A stretch of DNA of 64,000 bases from the NCBI GenBank assembly GCA_030715195.1, contig JAUYVI010000002.1, positions 620,001 through 684,000 of the forward strand. Reading direction: 5' to 3'. This stretch comes from Dongia sedimenti (GTDB lineage: Bacteria > Pseudomonadota > Alphaproteobacteria > Dongiales > Dongiaceae). The position numbers and the translations under genes are program-made. Position 1 is the first letter of the stretch. Each line of letters starts with the position of its first letter. This document shows positions 45,083-57,309 of the stretch, piece by piece. The notes under the pieces are model-generated. The model did not search any database. It saw only the letters and a program-made list of their open reading frames with translations, and had not been told where the DNA came from.

Positions 45083-45940
45083 CTAGTGCAGCAGCACCGC
45101 CCCTAGCGCCACCAGCGTCACCGAGACGTAGCGGCGCTTGCGGAAACGCTCCTTCAGGAGATAGGCGCTCATCAGCGCGGCGAAGATCACGCTGGTCTCG
45201 CGCAAGGCCGAGACATGGGCGAACTCGCCGAAGCGCATCGCAATGATGGCAATGCCGTAGGCAGCGAGCGAGAGCGCGGCGCCGCAAAGTCCGAGCTTCC
45301 AGTTCTTGCGCACGAAGACGCGCGCTTCCGCGCCGCGCGTCCACAGCGCATAGGTCGCCAGCAGCGGTGCGTCGAGCACGAACAGCCAGACGATGTAGCC
45401 GATCTGCTTCTCGTGCGTTTCGCCGGCATTGCGGATGCCCTCGCCGTCGAACAGCGTGTAGCTCATGATGGTGAGGCCGGTCAGCAGACCGAAGGCGATC
45501 GCTTCCCATTTATGCGCGCGATCGACCGGTTTGTCGGCGGCGAGGCTGAGAATTCCGGCCGAGATCGAGACCACGCCCGCCATCTGGAGCGGCGACAGAA
45601 TCTGGTGCGTCGGCAGCAGAAAGGCCGCCAGGGCGACCAGCGGCGGCGCCGAGCCGCGCGCGATCGGATAGACCAGGGAGAGCTCGCCGTGGCGGTAGGC
45701 CAGCACCAGAAACGTATAGTAACCGAGATGCGCCATGCAGGAACCGAACAGATAGATCCAGCTCGCGCGATCGGGGAAATCGACGAAGGGCGTGACGAAC
45801 AGAGCCAGGAGGCCGCCCAGCCCGACAATCAGGCTCATGTTCAGAAAGGCATCGCTGCCGATCTTGACCATGACGTTCCAGCCGGCATGCATCGCGGCCG
45901 CCAGCAGAATGAGCAGGGTCATGCCAAGGGAGAGGGTCAC
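45083..45940 (-). CDS. EamA family (DMT superfamily) transporter
   Basis: Inner-membrane drug/metabolite transporter, 285 aa, about ten hydrophobic helices from MTLLILLAAAMHAGWNVMVK to VSVTLVALGAVLLH. The two EamA repeats each end with a family-type YPIARGSAPPLVALAAFLL-like or ETSVIFAALMSAYLLKERF segment. The GTG at 45940 is taken; an ATG six codons later is possible. Substrate unknown. Confidence 0.85.
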   Translation of the reverse strand: MTLSLGMTLLILLAAAMHAGWNVMVKIGSDAFLNMSLIVGLGGLLALFVTPFVDFPDRASWIYLFGSCMAHLGYYTFLVLAYRHGELSLVYPIARGSAPPLVALAAFLLPTHQILSPLQMAGVVSISAGILSLAADKPVDRAHKWEAIAFGLLTGLTIMSYTLFDGEGIRNAGETHEKQIGYIVWLFVLDAPLLATYALWTRGAEARVFVRKNWKLGLCGAALSLAAYGIAIIAMRFGEFAHVSALRETSVIFAALMSAYLLKERFRKRRYVSVTLVALGAVLLH

Positions 45941-46066
45941 GGTCGAAGATCCAACAACACCAGGCCGGTCGGCCCGTCATAGAACGGCAACATGGCATGA
46001 CTGAGGCAGCCAGGCCCAATAGATTGTGTCGATGCCGGCATAGGGCGGCCGGATGATGGTCGGGTG

Positions 46067-47005
46067 CTAGACCAGCCCCATCAGCGACTTGGCGAAGCTC
46101 TCCGCCTCGAACGGCCGGAGGTCGTCGGCCCCCTCGCCCACGCCGATCGCGACCACGGGCAGGCCAAATTTCTCGGCCAGCGCGACGAGCACGCCGCCTT
46201 TGGCGGAGCCGTCGAGCTTGGTGACGACGAGGCCGCTGACGGCGCAGATCTCCTTGAAGATCTCGACCTGGGAATGGGCGTTCTGGCCGGTGGTCGCATC
46301 GAGCACCAGCAGCGTGTCATGTGGCGCCGTGGGCTCGAGCTTCTTCAGCACCTTGATGACCTTGGCGAGCTCGGCCATCAGGTTGGCCTTGTTCTGCAGC
46401 CTTCCGGCGGTGTCGATCAGCAGCAGGTCGGCGCCTTCGGTCCGCGCTTGGGCCAGCGCGTCATACGCCAGGCCTGCGGCATCGGCGCCCTGCTCGCGCG
46501 CGATCACGGTGGCACCGGTGCGCTCGCCCCAGATCTTCAGCTGCTCCACCGCCGCCGCGCGGAACGTGTCGCCGGCCGCCAGCACGACCTTGAGGCCCTG
46601 GCCGCGATAGAGCTGCGCCAGCTTGCCGATGGTCGTGGTCTTGCCGCTGCCGTTGACGCCGACCACCAGCACGACATGGGGCTTCGCCGCGGTGATCTTC
46701 AGCGGCTGCGCCACGGGCCCCAGGATGCGGGCGACCTCGGTCGCGAAGATGCCGCGGGTTTCCTCCGGCGTGATGTCCTTGCCGAAACGTTCCTTCGACA
46801 GCGCGGCGGTCAGCTGGGCCGCGGTCGCGGGGCCGAGATCGGCGGTGATCAGCGCCTCCTCGAGCTCGTCGAGCAGGGCCTTGTCCAGCTTCCGCTTGGT
46901 GAAGAGGCCGGTGATGCTCTCGCCGATCTTGCTCGAAGACCGGCTGAGCCCGCTGCGCAGCCGCTGGAGCCAGCCGCGCTTTTCACCGTTCTGCTGTTCG
47001 GTCAT
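46067..47005 (-). CDS. ftsY: Signal recognition particle receptor FtsY
   Basis: GTPase docking SRP-ribosome complexes at the membrane. 312 aa, short acidic N-terminal region. N domain from [23 protein letters not shown], then the G domain: G1 [31 protein letters not shown] ([11 protein letters not shown]), [10 protein letters not shown]. The ATG overlaps the mtaB stop by four bases. Last of dapF-mtaB-ftsY. Confidence 0.95.
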   Translation of the reverse strand: MTEQQNGEKRGWLQRLRSGLSRSSSKIGESITGLFTKRKLDKALLDELEEALITADLGPATAAQLTAALSKERFGKDITPEETRGIFATEVARILGPVAQPLKITAAKPHVVLVVGVNGSGKTTTIGKLAQLYRGQGLKVVLAAGDTFRAAAVEQLKIWGERTGATVIAREQGADAAGLAYDALAQARTEGADLLLIDTAGRLQNKANLMAELAKVIKVLKKLEPTAPHDTLLVLDATTGQNAHSQVEIFKEICAVSGLVVTKLDGSAKGGVLVALAEKFGLPVVAIGVGEGADDLRPFEAESFAKSLMGLV

Positions 47006-48270
47006 GCCGCTTCGGCGAGGAGATGATCTTGCGTGTGTCCGGCGACCCGGCCGGCGATGACGGTGCCGATTGCGGCTGCGCTCTTCAGGCGCACCGGGGC
47101 GAAATGCTCGCTGTGGCCGAAGCCCATGCCGTCCTCTTCGCGCTCGATCAGCACGCTGACGGGCATTCCGATGCGCTCGGCGAAATAGCGCTGCATGGCG
47201 GCCTGGCCGGCCGTGCGCAGGCGGGCGGCGCGCGCCTTGCGCACATCGCCCGGCACCTGCGGCATCTTCGCCGCCGGCGTGCCGTTGCGCGCGGAATAAG
47301 GAAACACATGCAGGAAGGTGAGGCCGCAATCCTCGACCAGAGCGAGGGAGTTCCGGAACATCGCCTCGTCCTCGGTCGGGAAGCCGGCAATCAGATCGGC
47401 GCCGAGCACGACATCGGGACGCAGGCGGCGGACTTCGGCGGCGAACTTCACGGCATCGGCGCGCAGATGGCGCCGCTTCATCCGCTTCAGGATCATGTCG
47501 TCGCCGGCCTGCAGCGAGAGATGGAGATGCGGCATCAGCCGCGGCTCCTCGGCGATCAGGCGCAGCAGCTCGTCATCGACCTCGATGACATCCAGCGAGG
47601 ACAGGCGCAGGCGCTCCAGGTCCGGCACCAGCGCCAGCAGGCGGCGGACCAGCTGCCCGAGCTTCGGCGCACCGGGCAGATCCAAGCCATAGCCGGTGAT
47701 ATCGACGCCGGTCAGCACGATCTCGCGGAAACCGTTCTCGACCAGGCGGCGGACGCGGGCGACCACCTCGCCCACCGGCACCGAGCGGTTGTTGCCGCGG
47801 CCGAACGGGATGATGCAGAAGGTGCAGCGATGGTCGCACCCCTGCTGGATCTCGACGAAGGCGCGGCTCCGTTCGGCAAAGCCGGAGATCAGGTGCGCCG
47901 CGGTCTCTTTCACCAGCATGATGTCGGAGACTTCCACGCGCGCGTTCACGCTGCCGTCGGCGATGCGCTGGAAGCTCTTCGCCTCCAGCTTCTCCGAATT
48001 GCCGAGCACGTGATCGACTTCCGGCAGAGCTGCGAATTTCTCCGGCGCGATCTGCGCCGCGCAACCGGTGACGATGATCTTGGCGCCCGGGTTCTCGCGC
48101 TTGGCCTTGCGGATTGCCTGGCGCGCCTGGCGCTCGGCCTCGGCGGTCACCGCGCAGGTGTTGACGATGATCGCGTCCGAGAGGCCGGCGGCGGCGGCAT
48201 GGCCGCGCATCACCTCGCTCTCGAAGGTGTTGAGCCGGCAGCCGAGCGTGATGAGCTTCGCTTCAGCCAT
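47002..48270 (-). CDS. mtaB: tRNA (ms2t6A) methylthiotransferase MtaB
   Basis: Radical SAM enzyme adding a methylthio group to t6A37 of tRNA. 422 aa. N-terminal UPF0004 domain with Cys in LGCRLNTFE, NTCAVTAEAE and VTGCAAQ; the radical SAM cluster CDHRCTFC followed by IPFGRGNNRS typical of MtaB; C-terminal TRAM domain. The ATG at 48270 starts MAEAKLITLGC; an upstream start at 48300 is rejected. It overlaps the dapF end by eight bases. Confidence 0.92.
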   Translation of the reverse strand: MAEAKLITLGCRLNTFESEVMRGHAAAAGLSDAIIVNTCAVTAEAERQARQAIRKAKRENPGAKIIVTGCAAQIAPEKFAALPEVDHVLGNSEKLEAKSFQRIADGSVNARVEVSDIMLVKETAAHLISGFAERSRAFVEIQQGCDHRCTFCIIPFGRGNNRSVPVGEVVARVRRLVENGFREIVLTGVDITGYGLDLPGAPKLGQLVRRLLALVPDLERLRLSSLDVIEVDDELLRLIAEEPRLMPHLHLSLQAGDDMILKRMKRRHLRADAVKFAAEVRRLRPDVVLGADLIAGFPTEDEAMFRNSLALVEDCGLTFLHVFPYSARNGTPAAKMPQVPGDVRKARAARLRTAGQAAMQRYFAERIGMPVSVLIEREEDGMGFGHSEHFAPVRLKSAAAIGTVIAGRVAGHTQDHLLAEAA

Positions 48271-49108
48271 GAACGGCCTCGAGCGCCGGTACGTCGGCAA
48301 GTTCGATCTCGCCCTGGAAGCTGGTGGTCCAGCCGCCGGTCATCAGCACATGGTTGTTCGGCAGCCATTCGATGGTGAGGGTGCCGCCGTCGAGCACGAC
48401 CTCGGCCTTGCGCCCGGTCATCCCGCGGCGCGCCGCCGCCACCAGGCTCGCGCAGGCGCCGCTGCCGCAGGCTTGGGTGATGCCGGCGCCGCGCTCCCAG
48501 ACCCGCATGCGCAGGCGGCCGGGTGTCAGAAGCTGCACGAACTCGATGTTGGCGCGCTGCGGAAAGAGCGGCGCGCGCTCGAGCTCGGGTCCGGCCTTCT
48601 CGAGATCAATCACGGTTACATCGGGTACGAAGAACACCGCGTGCGGATTGCCGACATTGACGCCGACCGGATCGGCGAGGGAACCGAGCGCCAAGGGCAG
48701 ATGCAGCGTGTCGCATTCCTGCGCCACCGGGATGTCGCGCCAGTCGGTGCGCGCCTCGCCCATGTCGACGGTGATGTCCCCGCGATCCGCGGCACGGGTT
48801 TCGAGCAGCCCGGAAATGGTCTCGACCACAATGCGCTCGACGCCGTTCTCGGCCATCAGGCGGCCGGCGACACAGCGGGTCGCGTTGCCGCAGGCCCCCG
48901 CCTCGCTGCCGTCGGGATTGAAGATCCGCATGAACACGTCGGCACCACGGCTGCGCTCCAGCACGATCAGCTGGTCGCAGCCGATGCCGCGGCGGCGATC
49001 GGCGATCCGCCGCTTCTGCGCGTCGCTCAGGCTCAGCGGCCGGCTTCGCGCGTCGATCACGACGAAGTCGTTGCCCAGCCCGTGCATCTTGGTAAACGGC
49101 AGCCGCAT
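48263..49108 (-). CDS. dapF: Diaminopimelate epimerase
   Basis: Cofactor-free epimerase of the lysine and peptidoglycan pathway. 281 aa. N-terminal FTKMHGLGNDFVVID; catalytic Cys in EAGACGNATRC and in TQACGSGACAS. The ATG at 49108 is the natural start, though the frame is open upstream. dapF-mtaB-ftsY is a common alphaproteobacterial order. Confidence 0.95.
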   Translation of the reverse strand: MRLPFTKMHGLGNDFVVIDARSRPLSLSDAQKRRIADRRRGIGCDQLIVLERSRGADVFMRIFNPDGSEAGACGNATRCVAGRLMAENGVERIVVETISGLLETRAADRGDITVDMGEARTDWRDIPVAQECDTLHLPLALGSLADPVGVNVGNPHAVFFVPDVTVIDLEKAGPELERAPLFPQRANIEFVQLLTPGRLRMRVWERGAGITQACGSGACASLVAAARRGMTGRKAEVVLDGGTLTIEWLPNNHVLMTGGWTTSFQGEIELADVPALEAVHG

Positions 49109-49229
49109 GTTTCCAGTCCAAAAGCCGTCCGGTATATGGCCCCGGCCGGCCGATGAGTCTACAGATTTCCCGCCGCGGATGCGTGGATCGCCTTGATTTT
49201 CCCGGCGATTCCCGGCGCTTGGCCGCTGG

Positions 49230-49258
49230 TTGACGCGCCCTGGGGCCGCCTGTATAAC
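49230..49258 (+). promoter_or_regulatory. rpsT promoter
   Basis: TTGACG (49230-49235), a 17-base spacer, TATAAC (49253-49258). Leader about 33 bases. Confidence 0.65.
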
Positions 49259-49297
49259 CCGCCGCCTGAAATTCAGCCAAACAATCGGACACGTTTC

Positions 49298-49558
49298 ATG
49301 GCTCATCATAAGTCGGCGGAAAAGCGCCTGCGCCAGACCGTCAAGCGGACCGCGATCAACCGCGCCCGCGACAGCCGCGTCAAAACCGCGATCAAGAGTG
49401 TCGAAGGCGCCATCGCCTCCGGCAAGAAGGACAGTGCCGAAGCCGCGCTGAAGGCGGCTCAGCCGATCCTGCAGAGCGGCGTCGGCAAGGGCGTGCTCCA
49501 CCGGAACACCGCCGCGCGCAAGATCTCCCGCCTGACCAAGCGGGTCAAAGCGCTCTAA
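49298..49558 (+). CDS. rpsT: 30S ribosomal protein bS20
   Basis: Small-subunit protein, 86 aa, rich in Lys, Arg and Ala. Start [21 protein letters not shown] and end [17 protein letters not shown] are diagnostic. The upstream in-frame stretch is not part of it. rpsT next to dnaA is a known alphaproteobacterial arrangement. Confidence 0.96.
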   Translation: MAHHKSAEKRLRQTVKRTAINRARDSRVKTAIKSVEGAIASGKKDSAEAALKAAQPILQSGVGKGVLHRNTAARKISRLTKRVKAL

Positions 49559-50234
49559 TCCAGTTCGAAGAACCGGCTGCAACCCCGTCGCGCAAGGCAT
49601 TGCCGGCGGCGGTTTTGCGCGCCTGAATTTTCGGCTTCGCCACCCATTGTTGTGGGTCCGGCATGCATTTTGTATTGCGCATTCATGACAGACTGTTGCC
49701 TCGATGCAACGCTTCAGACTGTCACTTTGGGAGGCCCGGCGTTCATGATTCGGACTTATTGCAAGCCCAAATGCGCGAGCGTAGAGTTATCCCCAAGCGC
49801 CGGACAGGGAGCGACCCGGTCAGAAACGTGTCGCAAAACTCGGCTATAACTAAAATAAAATCAAAGAGTTATCATGGAATGTCGGGACTTGCCAGACGTG
49901 GTTAAGGCAACATTTGGCGTCGGATCCCAGCTGAGTGTCAAACTGTTGACGTCCGCCGCACTGTTGCAGAAAAAACACAGCGCATACTGCCCGGCTTCCA
50001 CCTCCACCTCAGCGCCCCGGAAGGCGCAGCCAATTCTGCGTTTCACGTCGCAGAATTACTACTCTAAGTCGCGGATTCCCGACCCGGACCCTCGCCTCTC
50101 CGGCGGTCTGGGCCAGCCGTAAAAACCCGGATCGCCAAGCCGTTGCGGCCCGAAGCTTTGATTCGGGTTCAGTGCAGCGGTGCCGGCGATACGTGGTGCC
50201 GAACAGTGGGACGAAGGACGGGTTGAGATCAGCG
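49559..50234. other. Non-coding region between rpsT and dnaA cluster, candidate replication origin
   Basis: 676 bases without a supported gene, less GC-rich than the flanks. It holds one DnaA-box-like TTATCCCCA (49787-49795), an A/T-rich stretch with AACTAAAATAAAATCAAAG (about 49848-49866), an imperfect long hairpin of TGACAG...CTGTCA with inner GTTGC/GCAAC (49686-49724), and a perfect nine-base hairpin at 50032-50057. Genes point away on the left (dapF, minus) and right (rpsT, dnaA, plus). Only one good box is visible, so the call is tentative. Short open frames here have no recognisable product. Confidence 0.3.
50032..50057. repeat. Perfect hairpin in the rpsT-rhodanese gap
   Basis: AATTCTGCG (50032-50040), eight-base loop, CGCAGAATT (50049-50057). 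No T-run. Could be an origin element or a transcript end. Confidence 0.5.
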
Positions 50235-50651
50235 ATGGGTTACGCAGGCGACATTTCACCGAAGCAGGCCTGGGAGCTCCTGGCTCAGGAGCCAGGTGCA
50301 GTTCTGGTTGATGTGCGGACGCGCGCCGAGTGGGCCTTCGTCGGGATTCCCGATCTCGCCAACCTCGGCAAGAAGACAGTCCTGCTCTCCTGGCAAAATT
50401 ATCCGGAGATGGCGATCGATGCGGATTTCGCCGGCAAGCTGAAGGCGCAGGTCGGCGACGTATCGGGTCCGGTGCTGTTCATCTGCCGCAGCGGCGCAAG
50501 GTCGCGATCCGCCGCGATCGCCGCGACGGCGGCGGGCTTCGCGCGTTGCTTCAACGTTTCGGAAGGTTTTGAAGGCGACAAGGATGGCGCAAGCCATCGC
50601 GGCCAGCGCGGGGGCTGGAAGTTCGCCGGATTGCCTTGGATTCAAGACTAA
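50235..50651 (+). CDS. Rhodanese-like domain protein
   Basis: Single-domain sulfurtransferase-like protein, 138 aa. The strand LVDVRTRAEWAFVGIPD and the active-site loop FICRSGARSRSAAIAA with the catalytic Cys are clear; the end GHRGQRGGWKFAGLPW (GWK..GLPW) is typical of this subgroup. The ATG at 50235 follows a GGTTGAG stretch. The stop lies 16 bases before the dnaA ATG, so it may be cotranscribed with dnaA. Function unknown. Confidence 0.85.
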   Translation: MGYAGDISPKQAWELLAQEPGAVLVDVRTRAEWAFVGIPDLANLGKKTVLLSWQNYPEMAIDADFAGKLKAQVGDVSGPVLFICRSGARSRSAAIAATAAGFARCFNVSEGFEGDKDGASHRGQRGGWKFAGLPWIQD

Positions 50652-50667
50652 ATTGGGGGGTGGATCG

Positions 50668-52101
50668 ATGGCTGAGCCTATGACCGGCACCGACACTCAG
50701 TTGAACGCACAGTGGGCGCGAGTCCGCGGCCGTCTCCGCCAGGAGTTCGGCGAGGCGACGTTCAGGAGTTGGTTGAAGCCCCTGACCTTGGCCGGTCGCC
50801 GCGGCGCCGATCTGCGCGTGTCGGTTCCGTCGCGTTTCATGCGCGACTGGGTGGCGACGCATTATGCCGATCGCCTGCGCATGCTCTGGAGCAGCGAGAA
50901 TCCCGATATCCGCTCGGTCGAGGTGATCGTCGACACCACCCAGGAAGCGGCCAACCAGCCGGAGCCCGCGATCGAGGAAGCCATCGAGACCGTCGAGGCG
51001 CCGGAATCGGATTCCGGCGCCGCCACGCTCGCCTCGCCGGCGATCATCCGCGATTCCGAGCCGGATGGGCTCGACGAATGGAGCGGCAATCTCGATCCGC
51101 GCCTGACCTTCGAGAATTTCGTGGTCGGCAAGTCGAACGAGCTGGCGCAAGCCGCGGCCTTCCGCGTGGCGGAATCCGACCAGGTGCCGTTCAATCCGCT
51201 GTTCCTCTATGGCGGCGTCGGCCTCGGCAAGACGCATCTCATGCATGCGATCGCCTGGCAGATCCGGCGCAAGAAGCCGGAGAAGCGGGTGATCTATCTC
51301 TCCGCCGAAAAGTTCATGTATCAGTTCATCCGGGCGCTCCGGAACAAGAACACCATGGCGTTCAAGGAGCGGTTCCGCACGGTCGATGTGCTGATGGTCG
51401 ATGACGTGCAGTTCATCATCGGCAAGGAATCGACCCAGGAAGAGTTCTTCCACACCTTCAACGCCCTGTTCGACCAGAACCGCCAGGTGGTGCTCTCCGC
51501 CGACAAGTCGCCGTCGGATCTCCAGGGCCTGGAAGAGCGCATGCGCACCCGCTTCGGCTGGGGCCTGGTCGCCGACATCCATCCGACCACCTATGAGCTC
51601 AGGCTCGGCATTCTGCAGACCAAGGCCGAGCAGTCGAAGATGCAGGTGCCGCAGAAGGTCCTGGAATTCCTGGCGCACCGGATCTCGTCGAACGTCCGCG
51701 AGCTCGAGGGCGCGCTGACCCGGATCGTGGTTCACGCCTCGCTGATCGGCCAGCCGATCACGATCGAGACCACGCAGGAGCTGCTGAAGGACCTGCTGCG
51801 CGCCAACGACCGTCGCGTCACGATCGAAGAGATCCAGCGCCGGTGCGCCGAGCATTTCAACATCAAGCAGGCCGACATGCAGTCGCCGCGCCGGGCCCGC
51901 CAGGTCGCCCGGCCGCGCCAGGTCGCGATGTATCTCGCCAAGCAGCTGACCACGCGTTCGCTGCCCGAGATCGGCCGCAAGTTCGGCGGCAGGGACCACA
52001 CGACGGTCATGCATGCGGTCAAAAAGGTCGAAGAGCTTTGTGCCGCGGATTCCGCTTTTCTGGAGGATGTCGAGCTCCTGAAGCGGATGCTCGAGGGCTG
52101 A
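50668..52101 (+). CDS. dnaA: Chromosomal replication initiator protein DnaA
   Basis: Binds DnaA boxes and opens the origin. 477 aa. Domain I (WARVRGRLRQEFGEATFRSWLKPL), a Glu-rich domain II, AAA+ domain III with Walker A GGVGLGKTHLMHA and Walker B LMVDDVQFIIGKE, and domain IV with RARQVARPRQVAMYL and the GRDHTTVMHAVKKVEEL helix-turn-helix. The ATG at 50668 with GGGGGGTGG upstream is taken rather than earlier in-frame starts. Confidence 0.96.
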   Translation: MAEPMTGTDTQLNAQWARVRGRLRQEFGEATFRSWLKPLTLAGRRGADLRVSVPSRFMRDWVATHYADRLRMLWSSENPDIRSVEVIVDTTQEAANQPEPAIEEAIETVEAPESDSGAATLASPAIIRDSEPDGLDEWSGNLDPRLTFENFVVGKSNELAQAAAFRVAESDQVPFNPLFLYGGVGLGKTHLMHAIAWQIRRKKPEKRVIYLSAEKFMYQFIRALRNKNTMAFKERFRTVDVLMVDDVQFIIGKESTQEEFFHTFNALFDQNRQVVLSADKSPSDLQGLEERMRTRFGWGLVADIHPTTYELRLGILQTKAEQSKMQVPQKVLEFLAHRISSNVRELEGALTRIVVHASLIGQPITIETTQELLKDLLRANDRRVTIEEIQRRCAEHFNIKQADMQSPRRARQVARPRQVAMYLAKQLTTRSLPEIGRKFGGRDHTTVMHAVKKVEELCAADSAFLEDVELLKRMLEG

Positions 52102-52136
52102 TTTCCCAGAGCTCTTTTGGGGCGGATTTCCTGCCT

Positions 52137-52175
52137 GGATTCCGGGCCTCGCTGGGCTGGAATCCGGGCGTTTTT
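52137..52175 (+). terminator. Terminator candidate after dnaA
   Basis: GGATTCC (52137-52143) pairs with GGAATCC (52159-52165), with further GCC/GGC pairing inside, then GGGCG and five T (52171-52175). Confidence 0.6.
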
Positions 52176-52197
52176 CCCTGTTGCCCGGGGCCTTAGT

Positions 52198-52206
52198 TGC
52201 TATAAT
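52198..52206 (+). promoter_or_regulatory. dnaN promoter, extended -10
   Basis: TGC-TATAAT, a perfect -10 hexamer (52201-52206) with the TGn extension. The -35 region is weak. The start is expected near 52213, leaving a leader of about 228 bases before dnaN. Confidence 0.55.
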
Positions 52207-52305
52207 CCAACACTTGCTGATCAAGCCCGGCCGATTCGGCCGTTCCGCCCGGGACTTAGCCCCGGATTCGGGGGCCCACAAGCAAGTCGTAACGTGCCGA
52301 GGATC

Positions 52306-52338
52306 GGCCCGGTTTGGTCGGCTGTCGGGCCTGTTTTT
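52306..52338 (+). terminator. Terminator-like hairpin inside the dnaN leader (possible attenuator)
   Basis: GGCCCG (52306-52311) pairs with CGGGCC (52326-52331), followed by TG and TTTTT (52334-52338). A second strong hairpin CCCCG-GATT-CGGGG lies about 40 bases upstream. dnaN begins at 52441, so full-length transcripts must pass it. Confidence 0.45.
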
Positions 52339-52440
52339 CGGCCCCCAGCGCTGCCCCCGGCGGTCCCGCCCGTTGCATCGTGAAAAAGAGCTTGGGAAAA
52401 GACCTCTCGAGATCAAGACCAGGGAAAGAAGATCAGGGCG

Positions 52441-53559
52441 ATGAAACTGACGATCGAACGGACGGCCTTGCTGCATTCGCTGGGACATGTGCAGAGCGTG
52501 GTCGAGCGCCGCAACACCATTCCGATCCTCTCCAACGTGCTGCTGGAGGCGAAAGGCGACCGGCTGGCCTTGACCGCGACCGATATGGAGCTCGCCATCG
52601 TCGAGCAGGTCGCCGTCGATGCCAGCCAGGCCGGCGCCGTCACGGTGCCCGCGCATACGCTCTACGACATCGTCCGCAAGCTGCCCGAGGGCGCCCAGGT
52701 GCAGCTCGAACTCTCGGGCGACGGGCAACAGACCACGATCAAGGCGGGCCGTTCGCGGTTCCAGCTCGCGACCCTCCCGAAAGAGGACTTCCCGGCGACC
52801 GGTTCCGGCGAGTTGCCGCATCAGTTCCCACTCTCGGCCGGAGACTTGAAAGGCCTGATCGACCGCACCAAATTTGCCATATCCACCGAGGAGACGCGTT
52901 ACTACCTGAACGGCATCTATCTGCATGCCTTTTCCTCGGGCAAGCAGAAGGCGCTGCGGGCGGTCGCGACCGACGGCCATCGCCTCGCCCGGGTCGAGAT
53001 GCCGCTCCCCGAGGGCGCCGAGAACATTCCCGGCGTGATCATCCCGCGAAAGGCGGTCAACGAATTGCGCAAGCTGATCGAGGAGACGACGGGCAGCGTC
53101 GCGGTCTCGCTGTCCGAGAGCCGGATTCGCTTCGCCTTCGACGATGTGATCCTGACCTCGAAGCTGATCGACGGCAGCTTCCCGGACTATCATCGCGTTA
53201 TCCCGAACAACAACGACAAGATGCTGGAGGTCGATCGCAAGGCCTTCCGCGACGCGGTCGATCGGGTGTCCACCATCTCGAGCGAGAAGTCGCGGGCGGT
53301 GAAGCTGAGCCTGAAGAGTGGCCTGCTCACCCTCTCGGCGACCAGCGCCGAGCAGGGCAGCGCGACCGAAGAGCTGGAAGTGAAGTATGACGGTGCGCCG
53401 ATCGATATCGGCTTCAACTCGCGCTATCTGCTCGACATCGCCGACGAGATCGAGGGCGAGGGCATGCAGATCCTGCTGGCGGACTCCGTGGCGCCGACCT
53501 TGATGCGCGACATGGCCGACGCGCAGGCGCTCTACGTGCTGATGCCGATGCGGGTGTAG
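52441..53559 (+). CDS. dnaN: DNA polymerase III subunit beta (sliding clamp)
   Basis: 372 aa clamp subunit, three-domain fold. Start MKLTIERTALLHSLGHVQSVVERRNTIPILSN and end LLADSVAPTLMRDMADAQALYVLMPMRV are diagnostic. The stop TAG is followed after one base by the likely recF start. Confidence 0.96.
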   Translation: MKLTIERTALLHSLGHVQSVVERRNTIPILSNVLLEAKGDRLALTATDMELAIVEQVAVDASQAGAVTVPAHTLYDIVRKLPEGAQVQLELSGDGQQTTIKAGRSRFQLATLPKEDFPATGSGELPHQFPLSAGDLKGLIDRTKFAISTEETRYYLNGIYLHAFSSGKQKALRAVATDGHRLARVEMPLPEGAENIPGVIIPRKAVNELRKLIEETTGSVAVSLSESRIRFAFDDVILTSKLIDGSFPDYHRVIPNNNDKMLEVDRKAFRDAVDRVSTISSEKSRAVKLSLKSGLLTLSATSAEQGSATEELEVKYDGAPIDIGFNSRYLLDIADEIEGEGMQILLADSVAPTLMRDMADAQALYVLMPMRV

Positions 53560-53560
53560 T

Positions 53561-57309
<3,749 letters not shown>

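Noticed and set aside
49869..49877. TTATCATGG as a second DnaA box
   Set aside because: Four mismatches in the second half of the nonamer; not supportable.
49874..50122. Small plus-strand frame in the candidate origin region
   Set aside because: No family features, no good start signal, and it covers a perfect hairpin.
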